This document shows, piece after piece, positions 34,327-43,983 of a stretch of 64,000 bases of DNA. The notes beneath the pieces were generated by a model that saw nothing but the letters and a program-made list of their open reading frames with translations, was not told the DNA's origin and made no database searches. The stretch spans positions 496,001-560,000 of the forward strand of contig NZ_FCOC02000001.1 of NCBI RefSeq assembly GCF_001544455.2, in the 5' to 3' direction. The position numbers were made by a program, and so were the translations under genes. Every line of letters begins with the position of its first letter. Position 1 is the stretch's first letter. This DNA is from Caballeronia sordidicola (lineage in GTDB: Bacteria; Pseudomonadota; Gammaproteobacteria; Burkholderiales; Burkholderiaceae).

Positions 34327-34965
34327 ATGAAGATTCGTTCCGGCCAGGTCATCGAACTTGTGGTGAACCTGCTGTTGCCGTGGCTCGCTTACCGGCTGGC
34401 CTTGCCGTATTGGGGCGAACTCGGGGCGCTGTATGCGTCGGCAGTGCCGCCCATTGTCTGGAGCCTTGCGGAGTTTGCTAGGACCCGCCGTGTCGATGCC
34501 TTGAGCGTGCTCGTCCTGCTGGGCATTGCGCTGTCGATCATGCTGATGGCGCTCGGCGGAAGTCCGAGGCTCTTGCTGATGCGTGAATCGATGGCCTCGG
34601 GCGCCATCGGCTTTGTGTTCCTGCTGTCGCTTGCGGCGCGCCGGCCGTTGACGTTCTATCTGGCGCGGGCGACTGTCGCGCGGGAATCGGAGGGTGGCGC
34701 AGAACGCTTCGAGGCGCTGTGGGACAGCCGGCCTGCATTGCGCCGGTCCGTGCGCCTGATGACGCTTGCGTGGGGGCTGGGGCTGACCGGCGAAAACCTG
34801 CTCCGTGCATGGCTTGCGTGGCACTGGCCGATTGAACGCTTCCTGCTGGTTTCGCCGTTTATTGGCTACGGGATTTATGGCGGCCTGACCGTGTGGACGC
34901 TGATCTATCGCAAGCGGATGAAAGCCCGCGACGCGAGCGCACCGGCCAGCACCGTTCAACCCTGA
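34327..34965 (+). CDS. VC0807-family membrane protein
   Basis: This 212-residue integral membrane protein has about five to six spans: VIELVVNLLLPWLAYRLALPYWG at the start, then AVPPIVWSLAEFARTRRVDALSVLVLLGIALSI, and SLAARRPLTFYLARATV. That pattern fits the widespread but uncharacterised VC0807 family. The ATG at 34327 (MKIRSGQ) is chosen from family length; the frame is open further upstream over the small membrane protein gene. It converges on msbA. Confidence 0.8.
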   Translation: MKIRSGQVIELVVNLLLPWLAYRLALPYWGELGALYASAVPPIVWSLAEFARTRRVDALSVLVLLGIALSIMLMALGGSPRLLLMRESMASGAIGFVFLLSLAARRPLTFYLARATVARESEGGAERFEALWDSRPALRRSVRLMTLAWGLGLTGENLLRAWLAWHWPIERFLLVSPFIGYGIYGGLTVWTLIYRKRMKARDASAPASTVQP

Positions 34966-35003
34966 AAACGCGCCCGAAGTCCGATGAACGTGGAGCGCTT
35001 TTA

Positions 35004-36788
35004 TCACGCCGCCTGCTGCTGATACTGAATCCGGTGCAGGTTCGCGTAGAGCCCGTTCAACCGCAGCAATTCGGCGTGACTGCCCTGCTCCGCAATCTTG
35101 CCGCCGTCCATCACGAGAATGCGGTCAGCCCGCTCAATAGTCGATAACCGGTGCGCAATCACCAGCGTCGTGCGCCCCTTCATCAGCGTTTCGAGCGCTT
35201 CCTGCACATGCCGCTCGGATTCGGAGTCGAGCGCGGACGTGGCTTCGTCGAGGATGAGAATCGGCGCGTCCTTGTAGATGGCGCGCGCAATCGCAAGCCG
35301 CTGGCGCTGGCCGCCCGAAAGCCGCATGCCGTTTCCGCCCACGCGGGTTTCCATGCCCTCGGGCATGGCCATGACCACGTCTGCGAGATTCGCCGCGGCG
35401 AGCGCCGCCTTCACCCGTTCACGGTCGGGCGTCTGGCCATACGCCACGTTGGCGGCGATCGTATCGTTGAAGAGCACCACGTCCTGGCTCACCATCGCCA
35501 TCTGGCTGCGCAGGTCGTGGAGGCTGTATTCGGGAAGCGCCACGCCATCCACGAGCACCGCGCCGTCAGCCGGGTCGAAGAAACGCGGCAGCAAGTTGAC
35601 CAGCGTGGTCTTGCCGCTACCCGATGCGCCCGCCAGCGCCACCATCTCGCCGGGCGCGACCTTGAACGACACGGCGTCGAGCGTGGGCGCCGTGCTCGTT
35701 CCATACCTGAACGACACGTCGCGGAACTCCACTTCGCCGCGCGCGCGTTGCAGCGGCTGGCCGCCGCCTTCGGGCTCCACGGGTTCATCGATCAGACCAA
35801 AGATCAGTTCGGCCGCCGTCATGCCGCGCTGCAGCGGCTGGTTGATATCGATCAGGTGCTTGAGCGGCGAGATCACAAGCAGCATGGACGTGACGAACGC
35901 AACGAAACCGCCGACCGTGGTCTGGTCGTTCGCCGACTGCACGACAGCAATGGTGATCACGATCGCGAGCGCAATAGAAGCGAGGAATTGCGTCAGCGGC
36001 TGCGCGAGGCCGCCCGAGACGGTCATGCGCATGGAGTAGCCGCGCAGGCGATTGCTCATGCTGGTGAAGCGGTCGTTTTCGTACTTCTGCCCGTTGTGCA
36101 CCTTTACGACCTTGTAGCCGCCAACCGTCTCTTCCACGATGTATGACAGCTCGTTCGTGAGCAACTGATGCTCGCGGTTCAGGCGCCGCAGGCGCCGGTT
36201 GATCTTGCTGACCAGCCAGCCGATGGCCGGCAGGATCACCGCGATGACCAGCGTCAGGCGCCAGTTGAGAATAAACAGGTAGCCCAGCAGGAAAACCACC
36301 GTGAGCGAATCGCGCACGAGCGTCACGACAACGCTCTGCAGCACGTTCAGGATCTGGTTCACCTCGAACACGATTGCATTGATGATCGTGCTGGCTGTTT
36401 CGCGCTGGAAGAAACCTGCGCTGGTGTTGATCATCCTGTCGAACATCTTGAGGCGCAGTTCGAGCAGGATCTTGTTGGTGACATACGAAAGCAGATAGCC
36501 GGACGCGTACTGCATGCCGCCGCGCACAACCGCGAGACCGACCACCGCAGCCGGCACGATCCATTTGGCGCTTGCGCTGCCGTTCGCGCCGAAACCGTGG
36601 TCGAGCAGCGGTTTGAGCAACATGGGGATACCGGCTTCGCTCGCGGCGACAAAACCCATCGCGATCAGGCCGAGCACGACAATACCGAGGAGCGGCCGGA
36701 TATATGGCCAGAGCCGGGTCATCACGGCGGCCGGCGAGGTGGTCGTGCCGCCGCCGATCGTTTTGCTCAAGGTTGGCTTTTGACTCAA
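35004..36788 (-). CDS. msbA: Lipid A export ABC transporter, ATP-binding/permease protein MsbA
   Basis: This 594-residue half-transporter flips lipid A-core across the inner membrane. Six membrane spans (about residues 20-320) precede the nucleotide-binding domain with Walker [10 protein letters not shown] at 387-395, signature [14 protein letters not shown] from 490, and Walker [13 protein letters not shown]. The start is a TTG at 36788 (TTGAGTCAAAAGCC), supported by AAGGA six bases upstream; the frame is open to 36917 with unconserved residues. It heads an LPS cluster on the minus strand, with the ligase gene about 210 bases upstream. Confidence 0.92.
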   Translation of the reverse strand: MSQKPTLSKTIGGGTTTSPAAVMTRLWPYIRPLLGIVVLGLIAMGFVAASEAGIPMLLKPLLDHGFGANGSASAKWIVPAAVVGLAVVRGGMQYASGYLLSYVTNKILLELRLKMFDRMINTSAGFFQRETASTIINAIVFEVNQILNVLQSVVVTLVRDSLTVVFLLGYLFILNWRLTLVIAVILPAIGWLVSKINRRLRRLNREHQLLTNELSYIVEETVGGYKVVKVHNGQKYENDRFTSMSNRLRGYSMRMTVSGGLAQPLTQFLASIALAIVITIAVVQSANDQTTVGGFVAFVTSMLLVISPLKHLIDINQPLQRGMTAAELIFGLIDEPVEPEGGGQPLQRARGEVEFRDVSFRYGTSTAPTLDAVSFKVAPGEMVALAGASGSGKTTLVNLLPRFFDPADGAVLVDGVALPEYSLHDLRSQMAMVSQDVVLFNDTIAANVAYGQTPDRERVKAALAAANLADVVMAMPEGMETRVGGNGMRLSGGQRQRLAIARAIYKDAPILILDEATSALDSESERHVQEALETLMKGRTTLVIAHRLSTIERADRILVMDGGKIAEQGSHAELLRLNGLYANLHRIQYQQQAA

Positions 36789-36998
36789 AGGTGTGTCCTT
36801 AGTGGTGCGGAGTTTGGCGCTTGCCGCCACTCGCGTGGCGGGTAAATCCGGGTCAGTGCCGAATCCACGCCTGAGCGGCAAACCGCCATTGTAATGCGGC
36901 GGGAGCCGGCGTCTCATTAAGCCTTCCGCGCGGATTTCGTATCGGCAAACGAAAAGATGAAACCCGCCGCCATGTGCCCTCGCAACAGCCCCGAAACC

Positions 36999-38285
36999 TC
37001 ACTTCGCCGCTTCGCCCCGCGCCCTCGCGACCACGCCCGCCAGCCTTTCTCCGCGGCCCATCAAAAACCCCGAAAAGCACCAGAATGCAAGCGCCGTGGT
37101 CTGCCACATGAAGTCATCGGTGGAATTCTTGGCGATCATCCCGGCCACGAGCGCAATGCCCGCGGCGCTTATCCACGGCGTCGCATGGCGCAACCGCCAG
37201 AACCGCCAGATCAGCGCAAGCAACAACGCAATCTCGAGCACCACGCCCACAATGCCCGTCTCCAGCCAGGTATTCAGAAACAGGTTGTGTGCATGCGTAA
37301 GGGCCTGTGGCTCACGCTCCAGCAGACTTGGGGGAATCTCAGCCTGAAAGACCCTTCCCGGCAGCGGCTTGCCAAAACCGACACCCGTCCACGTCCGTGC
37401 CTCACCTTCCTTGCCGTAAAAAGCCCAGAGCTTGGGACGGGTATCGGAGGACATTGCGTCGCCAATTCCCGCCAGCGCCTCCGGCATGTACACCTTGTCT
37501 CCGGCAACCGTGACTTCGCGCGCCGCCGGCGTTGGCATGCTGTGCCCAAGGCGCAGGCGCACGCTCAGTTCGAGCGTTCCCACCGCGGCGACGCAAATCA
37601 CCAGCACACTGACGGCCGCGAACAGCAAATGCCTCCGATACGACGGGTAAGCCGCGATCACGAGCGTGAGGCCCGCCGCAGGCCAGAAAAAGCGGTTGAG
37701 CGTCGCCAGTCCGATAACCAGCGCGAGCACAATGCCGCTCAGCCCGAAAAGCCGCCAGCGGCGCTCCATCATGAGGCCGGTGAAAAGAGGTATCGAGAAG
37801 ATGGCGAGCGTGCTGGTGTGGCCTACGCGGTTGTAGTAGTGCAGGAGCCAGTCGGCGGGGTCCGTGGGCGGCTGCAGACGGCCCCAGTAATACAGGCTGC
37901 CTGCGGCAAGCAGAAGGCACGCGACCCAGTTGATCAGCACGATCTGCTGGGGCCGGCCTGTGCGCGTGCCGACGAGCCAGAACGCAAGGAACGAGACGAG
38001 CGGATACAGCACTTCGTCGAGCCACGCATGCATGCTGTCGCGCGGAAACGGCGACCAGGATACCGATACCAATGCCCACGCCGCCCACGCGGCAATGGGC
38101 CACAGCAACGGCCAGCGCAGCGGCGACGGCCGGTCCGGCGAACAGGCGGCGGCGAGCGTGCCGATACCCACAAGCCCCAGCGCCATGTTTTCCAGCGCGG
38201 TCATGTGGGCGAACATCGCGACAAACATAATGACGGGACACGCCACCCACAGAACGCGTTCCACCTGCATGCACATCTTCGTCAT
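36999..38285 (-). CDS. waaL: O-antigen ligase family protein (WaaL-like)
   Basis: This 428-residue polytopic protein has ten or more membrane spans and a large periplasmic loop between about residues 240 and 330 that contains LTHAHNLFLNTWLETGIVG, the conserved Wzy_C/WaaL motif with the key His. Ligases of this type attach O-antigen from undecaprenyl diphosphate to lipid A-core in the periplasm. Its start overlaps the GT9 stop by four bases. Position next to msbA and a core glycosyltransferase supports WaaL over an O-antigen polymerase, though the two families are hard to tell apart. Confidence 0.85.
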   Translation of the reverse strand: MTKMCMQVERVLWVACPVIMFVAMFAHMTALENMALGLVGIGTLAAACSPDRPSPLRWPLLWPIAAWAAWALVSVSWSPFPRDSMHAWLDEVLYPLVSFLAFWLVGTRTGRPQQIVLINWVACLLLAAGSLYYWGRLQPPTDPADWLLHYYNRVGHTSTLAIFSIPLFTGLMMERRWRLFGLSGIVLALVIGLATLNRFFWPAAGLTLVIAAYPSYRRHLLFAAVSVLVICVAAVGTLELSVRLRLGHSMPTPAAREVTVAGDKVYMPEALAGIGDAMSSDTRPKLWAFYGKEGEARTWTGVGFGKPLPGRVFQAEIPPSLLEREPQALTHAHNLFLNTWLETGIVGVVLEIALLLALIWRFWRLRHATPWISAAGIALVAGMIAKNSTDDFMWQTTALAFWCFSGFLMGRGERLAGVVARARGEAAK

Positions 38286-39418
38286 TGCACTCCCGGAAGA
38301 ACCGCCCGCAAGCTGTTGCAGACGGCCTCAAGCGAAATAAATCCCATGCAGTCGGCATGGTCGCCGCGCCACGCGACACACGTCGATGTATTGCGGTCAC
38401 AGCGGCGCGCCCACGCGACGTGCCGCCGGAAAATATCGGGCTGATCGCGGCACGGCATGTCCGCGATAGTAACCGGCGTGAACGGCGCATCACGCCAGTA
38501 GTTTCCCGCGCCGTGAATCAGCGCGTTGCCCGGCCCGAACAGCGCAATGGTGGGCACGCCGGTCAAACGCCCCAGATGAGCCACGCCGGTATCCGGGCAG
38601 ACAATCGCCCGCGCGCCGGCAAACAGGTGCCACACCTGACGCAAGTCGATACGGCCCGCAAAGCTCGTAAAGCGGCCCGCAGGATCGATCGCCTCGATCA
38701 GTTCCGTTTCGCTGGGTCCGCCGCTCCAGACCGGCGTAAGCCCGGACGCTTCCACGAATGCCGCCAGCGCCCGCCAGCGCTCGTCGGGCCAGCGCTTGAC
38801 GCCGGTGCTCGCGCCCGGATGCAGCACCACGTAAGGCTTCCGCAATATCCGGGCATCCGCGTCCGAAAGCGCTGCGGGCGCGGGCGCCGGCCAGTCATCC
38901 TTACGATACGGCCGCGGCGGCGGTCCTTCGATCAACTCCGCAGCGAAATCCGCCCACGCGCCGGGAATGGCCGGATAAGGCACGGCGTGGTCGAGCGGCC
39001 AGTTTTTCCACACGGGGACATCGTCTGCATGCCCCGTGATCCATCGGCATCCCGTTGCGAGCGCGAGCCACGCATGCCGATTATCTCCCGCCACAATGCC
39101 AAGATCGTACGGTCCCGAACGCAGCACGGCCGCGACCGAGCGCACATCGCGCGGATCGAAAGGAATCACATCGATGCCGAACGGCCTGCCGGCATAGAGC
39201 GGCACGATCGGTTTCGGACAGGTCAACACGATCTGCGCGTGTGGATACTGGGCGCGCAACTTGGCGATGAGCGGCGTGAGCAACAGCGTGTCGCCAAGCA
39301 ACAGGTGATGCGCGATCAGGACGCGCTTCACCGTCTGCGGCTTCCGGCGCAACGGCTTCAATGTCAGCCGGGGCAATGCGCGGGCCAAGATGCGCATGCG
39401 TCCAGAAAGTCGGCTCAT
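38282..39418 (-). CDS. Glycosyltransferase family 9 (heptosyltransferase-like)
   Basis: This 378-residue GT-B protein of the GT9 family transfers heptose or another sugar to the LPS inner core in the cytoplasm. It begins MSRLSGRMRILARALPRL, shows LIAHHLLLGDTLLLTPLIAKLR near 35-56, YVVLHPGAST in the middle and the nucleotide-sugar motif PDTGVAHLGRLTGVPTIALFGPGN. The C-terminal 60 residues contain several cysteines (CRDQPDIF, CDRNTSTC, ADCMG). The long open frame back to 40084 crosses the dehydrogenase gene and is not used. The stop overlaps waaL. Confidence 0.88.
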   Translation of the reverse strand: MSRLSGRMRILARALPRLTLKPLRRKPQTVKRVLIAHHLLLGDTLLLTPLIAKLRAQYPHAQIVLTCPKPIVPLYAGRPFGIDVIPFDPRDVRSVAAVLRSGPYDLGIVAGDNRHAWLALATGCRWITGHADDVPVWKNWPLDHAVPYPAIPGAWADFAAELIEGPPPRPYRKDDWPAPAPAALSDADARILRKPYVVLHPGASTGVKRWPDERWRALAAFVEASGLTPVWSGGPSETELIEAIDPAGRFTSFAGRIDLRQVWHLFAGARAIVCPDTGVAHLGRLTGVPTIALFGPGNALIHGAGNYWRDAPFTPVTIADMPCRDQPDIFRRHVAWARRCDRNTSTCVAWRGDHADCMGFISLEAVCNSLRAVLPGVQ

Positions 39419-39528
39419 CGGACAGCGTTCCTGCTTGAGAATTAGAGTATGTGGGTTGCGCTCGACCACGCGTGCGAAACCGCGCCGTGCTCTGGCAGCC
39501 GGGTCAGGCCGGTCAGCTCCGCAGCCAT

Positions 39529-40809
39529 TCACAAACGCCAGGCTACGAGCCCCGCCGCGCGGATCTCCTCCAGCGGCAGGCTCGACTTGACGTCGGCGAA
39601 TACAGCGCCTGGTTTCGCCAGCGCGATCAACGCGCCCGTATTTTGCAGGAAATCGCGGTGCGGCACTGCGAGAACAACAAGATCGGCGGGATTGAGTGCG
39701 TCGAAGTCCGTCAATGTGGCGCCGTATTCGTCGAGCGCTTCCTCCCGGTCCGCGAGTGGATCGTGGAGCTGGACCTCGAGACCATAGTCCTGCAGATGAT
39801 GGACGATGTCGATCACCTTGGAATTGCGCAGGTCCGGACAATTCTCCTTGAACGTGAGCCCAAGCACGACCGCCTTCGCGCCAAGCGGCGCACGGCCGGT
39901 CCGGATCAGCGTCTTCACGGCGCGATCGGCGACGAACCGCCCCATGCCGTCGTTCACACGCCGGCCGGCCAGGATCACCTGTGGCGTGTAGCCGGACACT
40001 TGTGCCTTGTGCGTCAGGTAATAAGGGTCCACGCCAATGCAATGGCCGCCGACCAGCCCGGGCGTGAACGGCAGGAAGTTCCACTTGGTGCCGGCAGCGT
40101 CGAGGACCTCGCGGGTATCGATATCAAGGTAATCGAAAATGATCGCCGCCTCGTTCATCAGCGCGATGTTCAGGTCGCGCTGCGTGTTCTCGATCACCTT
40201 CGCGGCCTCGGCCACCTTGATGGAACCGGCGCGGTACACACCGGCCGTCACCACCGAGCCATAAACCTCGGCGACCAGATCGAGCGTTGCGGCGTCCGAC
40301 CCGGAGACGATCTTCACGATGTTGCAGAACGTGTGCTGCCGGTCGCCGGGATTGATGCGCTCCGGGCTGTAGCCCACGGTGAAATCCGTACCGAAGCTGA
40401 GCCCGGATTCGCGCTCGAGGATCGGCACGCAGATTTCCTCCGTGACGCCGGGATAAACCGTCGATTCGTACACCACCACGTCGCCGCGCTTGAGCGCCCG
40501 GCCGACCGTTTCGGACGCGCGGATCACTGGCTGCAGGTCCGGCTGCGCGCCGGCACTGATCGGAGTGGGCACGGCGACAATGTGGAAATCGGCCTGCTTC
40601 AGTGTTTCGATGCTGTCGGTCAGTTCGATCTGCGCCCGCGCCAGTTCTTCACGGCTGACTTCGCCGTTCCGGTCCAGACCCGCCCGGAGATCGGCGAGGC
40701 GGTTCGCGCTGACGTCGAAGCCAATCGTGCGGCGCTGCGTACCAAAGGCTAAGGCAACGGGCAGGCCCACATAACCTAGGCCGATAACGGAAACGTGTCG
40801 ATCATGCAT
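39529..40809 (-). CDS. Nucleotide sugar dehydrogenase (UDP-HexNAc 6-dehydrogenase, TviB/WbpA-like)
   Basis: This 426-residue enzyme oxidises C6 of a UDP-sugar to a uronic acid with two NAD+. NAD-binding GLGYVGLP is at residues 10-17, ESTVYPGVTEE at 115-125, and the catalytic Cys257 lies in GGHCIGVDPYY. The loop YSPERINPGD matches the UDP-GlcNAc/GalNAc dehydrogenase group rather than UDP-glucose dehydrogenases. It sits among O-antigen and core genes and probably supplies a HexNAcA precursor. Confidence 0.9.
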   Translation of the reverse strand: MHDRHVSVIGLGYVGLPVALAFGTQRRTIGFDVSANRLADLRAGLDRNGEVSREELARAQIELTDSIETLKQADFHIVAVPTPISAGAQPDLQPVIRASETVGRALKRGDVVVYESTVYPGVTEEICVPILERESGLSFGTDFTVGYSPERINPGDRQHTFCNIVKIVSGSDAATLDLVAEVYGSVVTAGVYRAGSIKVAEAAKVIENTQRDLNIALMNEAAIIFDYLDIDTREVLDAAGTKWNFLPFTPGLVGGHCIGVDPYYLTHKAQVSGYTPQVILAGRRVNDGMGRFVADRAVKTLIRTGRAPLGAKAVVLGLTFKENCPDLRNSKVIDIVHHLQDYGLEVQLHDPLADREEALDEYGATLTDFDALNPADLVVLAVPHRDFLQNTGALIALAKPGAVFADVKSSLPLEEIRAAGLVAWRL

Positions 40810-40884
40810 GGCGATAAATTCTCGTAGATGTCGGGACGTGCGTGGACCGTGATGCGCCGCTACCCGGGCTGCTCCGGTCCATCG

Positions 40885-41703
40885 TCATTTGATTTTCAGG
40901 TAGAGACGGCTCACGAGCGGCCGGCTGTGAACCCACATGCGGCTCTTGAGCCACGGCGCGGGTTTGTTGCGTACGTCGAGCCGGAAGATGTTTCCCGGAT
41001 CGCCATGCTGCGTGTTGGTTCCAGGCTGGACCGTGTACAGATGGCGAAAACCGGCAGCGGCGGCTTCTTCGAGATAGTCGGTATCGAAGTAACCTTGCGG
41101 CCAGCAAAGATGATCCGACGCCTCACCGAGGTTCTCTTCGAGCGTTGCCCGGGACCTGAGCAGATCGTGGCGAAGGCCCGCGCGTTTGGCGGCCGCGTCC
41201 GTGCTCACACGGTCCCAGCGCGTATGCGTGTGCGTATGGCTGTGGAACTCGAAGGTCCCGGCCTCGCGCATGGCGTGAATCTCGGACCAGCGTGCGATCA
41301 CCTTGTCCGTCTCGCCCGCCTCTATCGCTGCCTTCGATTCCGTGTGGCCCAGCAATTCCGGCACGTTTGACGATGCGCTCGCCGTGTTCGGACGCACGGG
41401 CCCGTCGTTCACCCAGCCTGACACCAGAAAACCGATCGCCGTGAAACCATGCTGCGCGAGCACCGGATGCGCGTGCACCCAGTTGTCGAGATAACCGTCG
41501 TCGAAAGTGAGCACCACGGACTTTTCCGGCACCGGCTCGCCCGCGAGATATGCGCTGAAGGCGCGTGCGCCAAGCGTGGTGTAGCCTTCGCGCGCAAGCA
41601 TCGCCATCTGGTCCGCGAAATTCGCCGGCGACACCGTCACCGCGCCTGCGGCCGGGCTTACGTGGTGATACATCAGCACGGGCACGGCGCGCGCCGTCTT
41701 CAT
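40885..41703 (-). CDS. Polysaccharide deacetylase family protein
   Basis: This 272-residue carbohydrate esterase 4 (NodB-fold) protein has the catalytic/metal motif TFDDGY at residues 66-71 and the zinc histidines in FHSHTHTHTRWD near 153-164. No signal peptide is present, so it acts in the cytoplasm or at the membrane face. In LPS clusters of Burkholderia such an enzyme deacetylates a sugar such as GlcNAc or formyl-Ara4N precursors; the substrate is not known. The start overlaps the stop of the GT4 gene upstream by four bases, implying one operon. Confidence 0.87.
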   Translation of the reverse strand: MKTARAVPVLMYHHVSPAAGAVTVSPANFADQMAMLAREGYTTLGARAFSAYLAGEPVPEKSVVLTFDDGYLDNWVHAHPVLAQHGFTAIGFLVSGWVNDGPVRPNTASASSNVPELLGHTESKAAIEAGETDKVIARWSEIHAMREAGTFEFHSHTHTHTRWDRVSTDAAAKRAGLRHDLLRSRATLEENLGEASDHLCWPQGYFDTDYLEEAAAAGFRHLYTVQPGTNTQHGDPGNIFRLDVRNKPAPWLKSRMWVHSRPLVSRLYLKIK

Positions 41704-42797
41704 GCGAGACCTCGCTCGCTCAGGCTGCTGACGTAGAAGGCGGCCATTTCGTTAGCCATCGTATCGACGGAAAAACGCGTTCGCGTGACCATCAGACCGG
41801 CGTCGCCCATGCGCCGGCGTTCTTCCGGCGCATCGGCCAGACGCAGCAGCGCGGCGGCGAGTGCGCGGTCGTCGTGCGCCGGAACCAGCAGACCGTTCAC
41901 ACCGTTGTCTATCACCTCGGGCACGCCATCCACCGCCGTGCCGATCACCGGCAGCCCTGCCGCCATGGCTTCGATAAACGACGTGCCGAGCGCCTCCTGA
42001 TACGTGGGCAGCACGAACAGGTCGAAGCCGGCCAGCACGTTGGGGATATCGCGGCGCAGTCCAAGCATGTGGACATGATCGGCGAGACCGTTCTCGTGCA
42101 CGCTGGCCTGGATTTCATCGAAGAGCGGGCCGTCGCCGGCAAAGACGAAATGCAGGTTCGGACGCTGTTCGATCAAGGGTTTCGCAATCCGGATCAAATC
42201 CGCATGACCCTTCTTGTCGCGCAGGATCGCGACCGTTCCGGCAATCACAGCGTCGTCACCCAGACCCAGTTCCGCACGCAACGTCGATTCGGCACGGCTC
42301 ACTTGTGGCGGCCTGACAATACCCGTATAGATGGTCACGACATCCTTTTCCGGCACACCTTCCGAGACCAGGTAGCGCCGCACCGACTGGCTCACCGCCA
42401 CGACCTTGTGCGGCAGCCACGTATAGGTTGCGCGTGACGTGATGGCAAGCGCGAGATGACGCGTGCGCACGATCAGCGGCGTGCCCGCGAGGCGGGCCGC
42501 CGCGCCGCCCAGCAGACTGTCGCGGCCGCTATGTGTGTTGAGCACGTCGAAGCTACGTTCCTTCAAAAGTTGACGAATTCGCGCGACGGCGCTCACGTCG
42601 ACGCCCGAGCGCATGGGCGTGGTGTGAATGGTGAAACCTTCTGCGCCAAGCCGCTCGCCGAGCCGCGCGCCGGGCACGCAAACGAGTTCCAGCGTATGCC
42701 CGCGTTCACGCAGCGCAAGCATTTCCTTGAACGTGCGGTGTTCCTGGCCGCCCCATCCGTTGGACGATTCGCTGTGCAAAATTCTCAGCGGTTTCAT
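41700..42797 (-). CDS. Glycosyltransferase family 4
   Basis: This 365-residue GT-B enzyme has an N-terminal acceptor domain with GWGGQEHRTFKEMLALRERGH and a C-terminal domain with HMLGLRRDIPNVLAGFDLFVLPTYQEALGTSFIEAMAAGLPVIGT, the classic GT4 E-x7-E motif. The ATG at 42797 (MKPLRILHSESS) gives the usual start; 20 more codons are open upstream. It is the first gene of the minus-strand deacetylase-GT4 pair and probably adds an LPS core or O-antigen sugar. Confidence 0.88.
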   Translation of the reverse strand: MKPLRILHSESSNGWGGQEHRTFKEMLALRERGHTLELVCVPGARLGERLGAEGFTIHTTPMRSGVDVSAVARIRQLLKERSFDVLNTHSGRDSLLGGAAARLAGTPLIVRTRHLALAITSRATYTWLPHKVVAVSQSVRRYLVSEGVPEKDVVTIYTGIVRPPQVSRAESTLRAELGLGDDAVIAGTVAILRDKKGHADLIRIAKPLIEQRPNLHFVFAGDGPLFDEIQASVHENGLADHVHMLGLRRDIPNVLAGFDLFVLPTYQEALGTSFIEAMAAGLPVIGTAVDGVPEVIDNGVNGLLVPAHDDRALAAALLRLADAPEERRRMGDAGLMVTRTRFSVDTMANEMAAFYVSSLSERGLA

Positions 42798-43215
42798 TTC
42801 GATGATGAACTCCGGGTGATTCCTGACGGGTCCGCGCTGGCAAAGAACCGGCTGCAAGGACCCATTGCAATCTGTGTATTGTGAGCACGATCAGTGCATT
42901 CGTGTATATCGATATGATTCAAGCCCGGCATGTCCGCCGCGACATGCGACGCTGAGCCTTGCTGCGCCCGTTCTGGCGTGCTGCGCTGCGCGGACACGAG
43001 CGCGCGTCGAGTCTGGTATAACGATGGCCGGGCGGACAGCCTCACGGTGGCGCGGCGCGCAGTGCCCATGTGCGCTTCATCCCGTCTTGCAAACATGCGC
43101 CGGGATGTAGCGGGGTACGCAAAATCGCCGTGACAGCGACTATAAACGCAGCGCTCGCAGCTGGTGCTTTTGGCGTCAAATTATAGCAATTTCACGGAAT
43201 TTACTTTCACGTCCC
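42798..43215. other. Divergent intergenic region inside the LPS cluster
   Basis: This 418-base stretch separates the minus-strand GT4 gene from the plus-strand GT2 gene and should hold two divergent promoters. An AT-rich segment (GTCAAATTATAGCAATTTC near 43174) 40 bases before GT2 is a plausible -10 area. Several open frames of 60-100 codons here overlap in many directions and look non-coding. Confidence 0.5.
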
Positions 43216-43983
43216 ATGACCCGCCCAACGCTTGGCATCGCCCTGATCACCTTCAACGCAGCGGCCCGTCTTGCGCAGTGTCTCGAGGCCGTTTCGTTCG
43301 CGGATGAAATCGTCGTGGTCGACGGCGGCAGCACTGACGCGACCATCGGGATTGCAGAGGCGCACCGTGCGCGAGTGGTGGAAGCGCGCGACTGGCCCGG
43401 CTTCGGCCCGCAGAAAAACCGCGCTCTCGATGCGCTGACAACGGACTGGGTGCTGTCAATCGACGCCGACGAAATCGTGTCGCCGGAATTGGGACTAGCG
43501 ATCCGCGAGGCGCTCGCCAAACCGCAAGCCGATGTCTACGCGGTCGATCGTTTATCGAACTTTTGCGGCCACTGGATTTATCACAGCGGCTGGTATCCGG
43601 ACTGGATTCCGCGGCTCTTCAAGCGCGGCGCCGCGCGTTTCTCCGATGACCTGGTGCACGAGCGGCTCGTGCTTTCGCAACCCGGCGCAACGAAAACCGC
43701 GCGCTTGCAAGGCAAGCTGATGCATTACTCGTACGAGGACTTCGAGACCGTGCTGCGCAAGCTCGATGCTTATTCCACGGCCGGTGCGCAACAACGTCAC
43801 GCGGCGGGAAAACGCGGCAGTTTCAGCACGGCGGTGCTGCGCGGCGCATGGGCATTCGTGCGCACTTACCTGCTGCGACTCGGTTTTCTCGATGGCCGCG
43901 CGGGTTTCATGATCGCCGTATTCAACGCGCAGACCGTGTATTACCGCTTTCTCAAGCTGGCGCAGTTGAACCAGCCGCGCTGA
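43216..43983 (+). CDS. Glycosyltransferase family 2 (WaaE/KdtX-like)
   Basis: This 255-residue GT-A enzyme reads LITFNAAARLAQCLEAVSFADEIVVVDGGSTD at the nucleotide-binding start, then WVLSIDADE with the DxD metal motif near residues 80-83, and HYSYEDFETVLRKLDAYST in the C-terminal part, typical of the WaaE group that adds beta-1,4-glucose to core heptose I. It is the only plus-strand gene of the cluster and its 3' end overlaps the convergent GT4 gene by 32 bases. Confidence 0.88.
   Translation: MTRPTLGIALITFNAAARLAQCLEAVSFADEIVVVDGGSTDATIGIAEAHRARVVEARDWPGFGPQKNRALDALTTDWVLSIDADEIVSPELGLAIREALAKPQADVYAVDRLSNFCGHWIYHSGWYPDWIPRLFKRGAARFSDDLVHERLVLSQPGATKTARLQGKLMHYSYEDFETVLRKLDAYSTAGAQQRHAAGKRGSFSTAVLRGAWAFVRTYLLRLGFLDGRAGFMIAVFNAQTVYYRFLKLAQLNQPR

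Noticed and set aside
39419..40084. Long N-terminal extension of the GT9 frame
   Set aside because: It overlaps the dehydrogenase gene in another frame and shows no family similarity; the GT9 fold begins after 39418.
39451..40752. 433-codon plus-strand frame over the UDP-sugar dehydrogenase
   Set aside because: It is an antisense shadow of a gene with intact catalytic motifs.
42794..43133. Several 60-100 codon frames between the GT4 and GT2 genes
   Set aside because: They overlap one another on both strands, are Arg/Ala-rich and have no ribosome binding sites.
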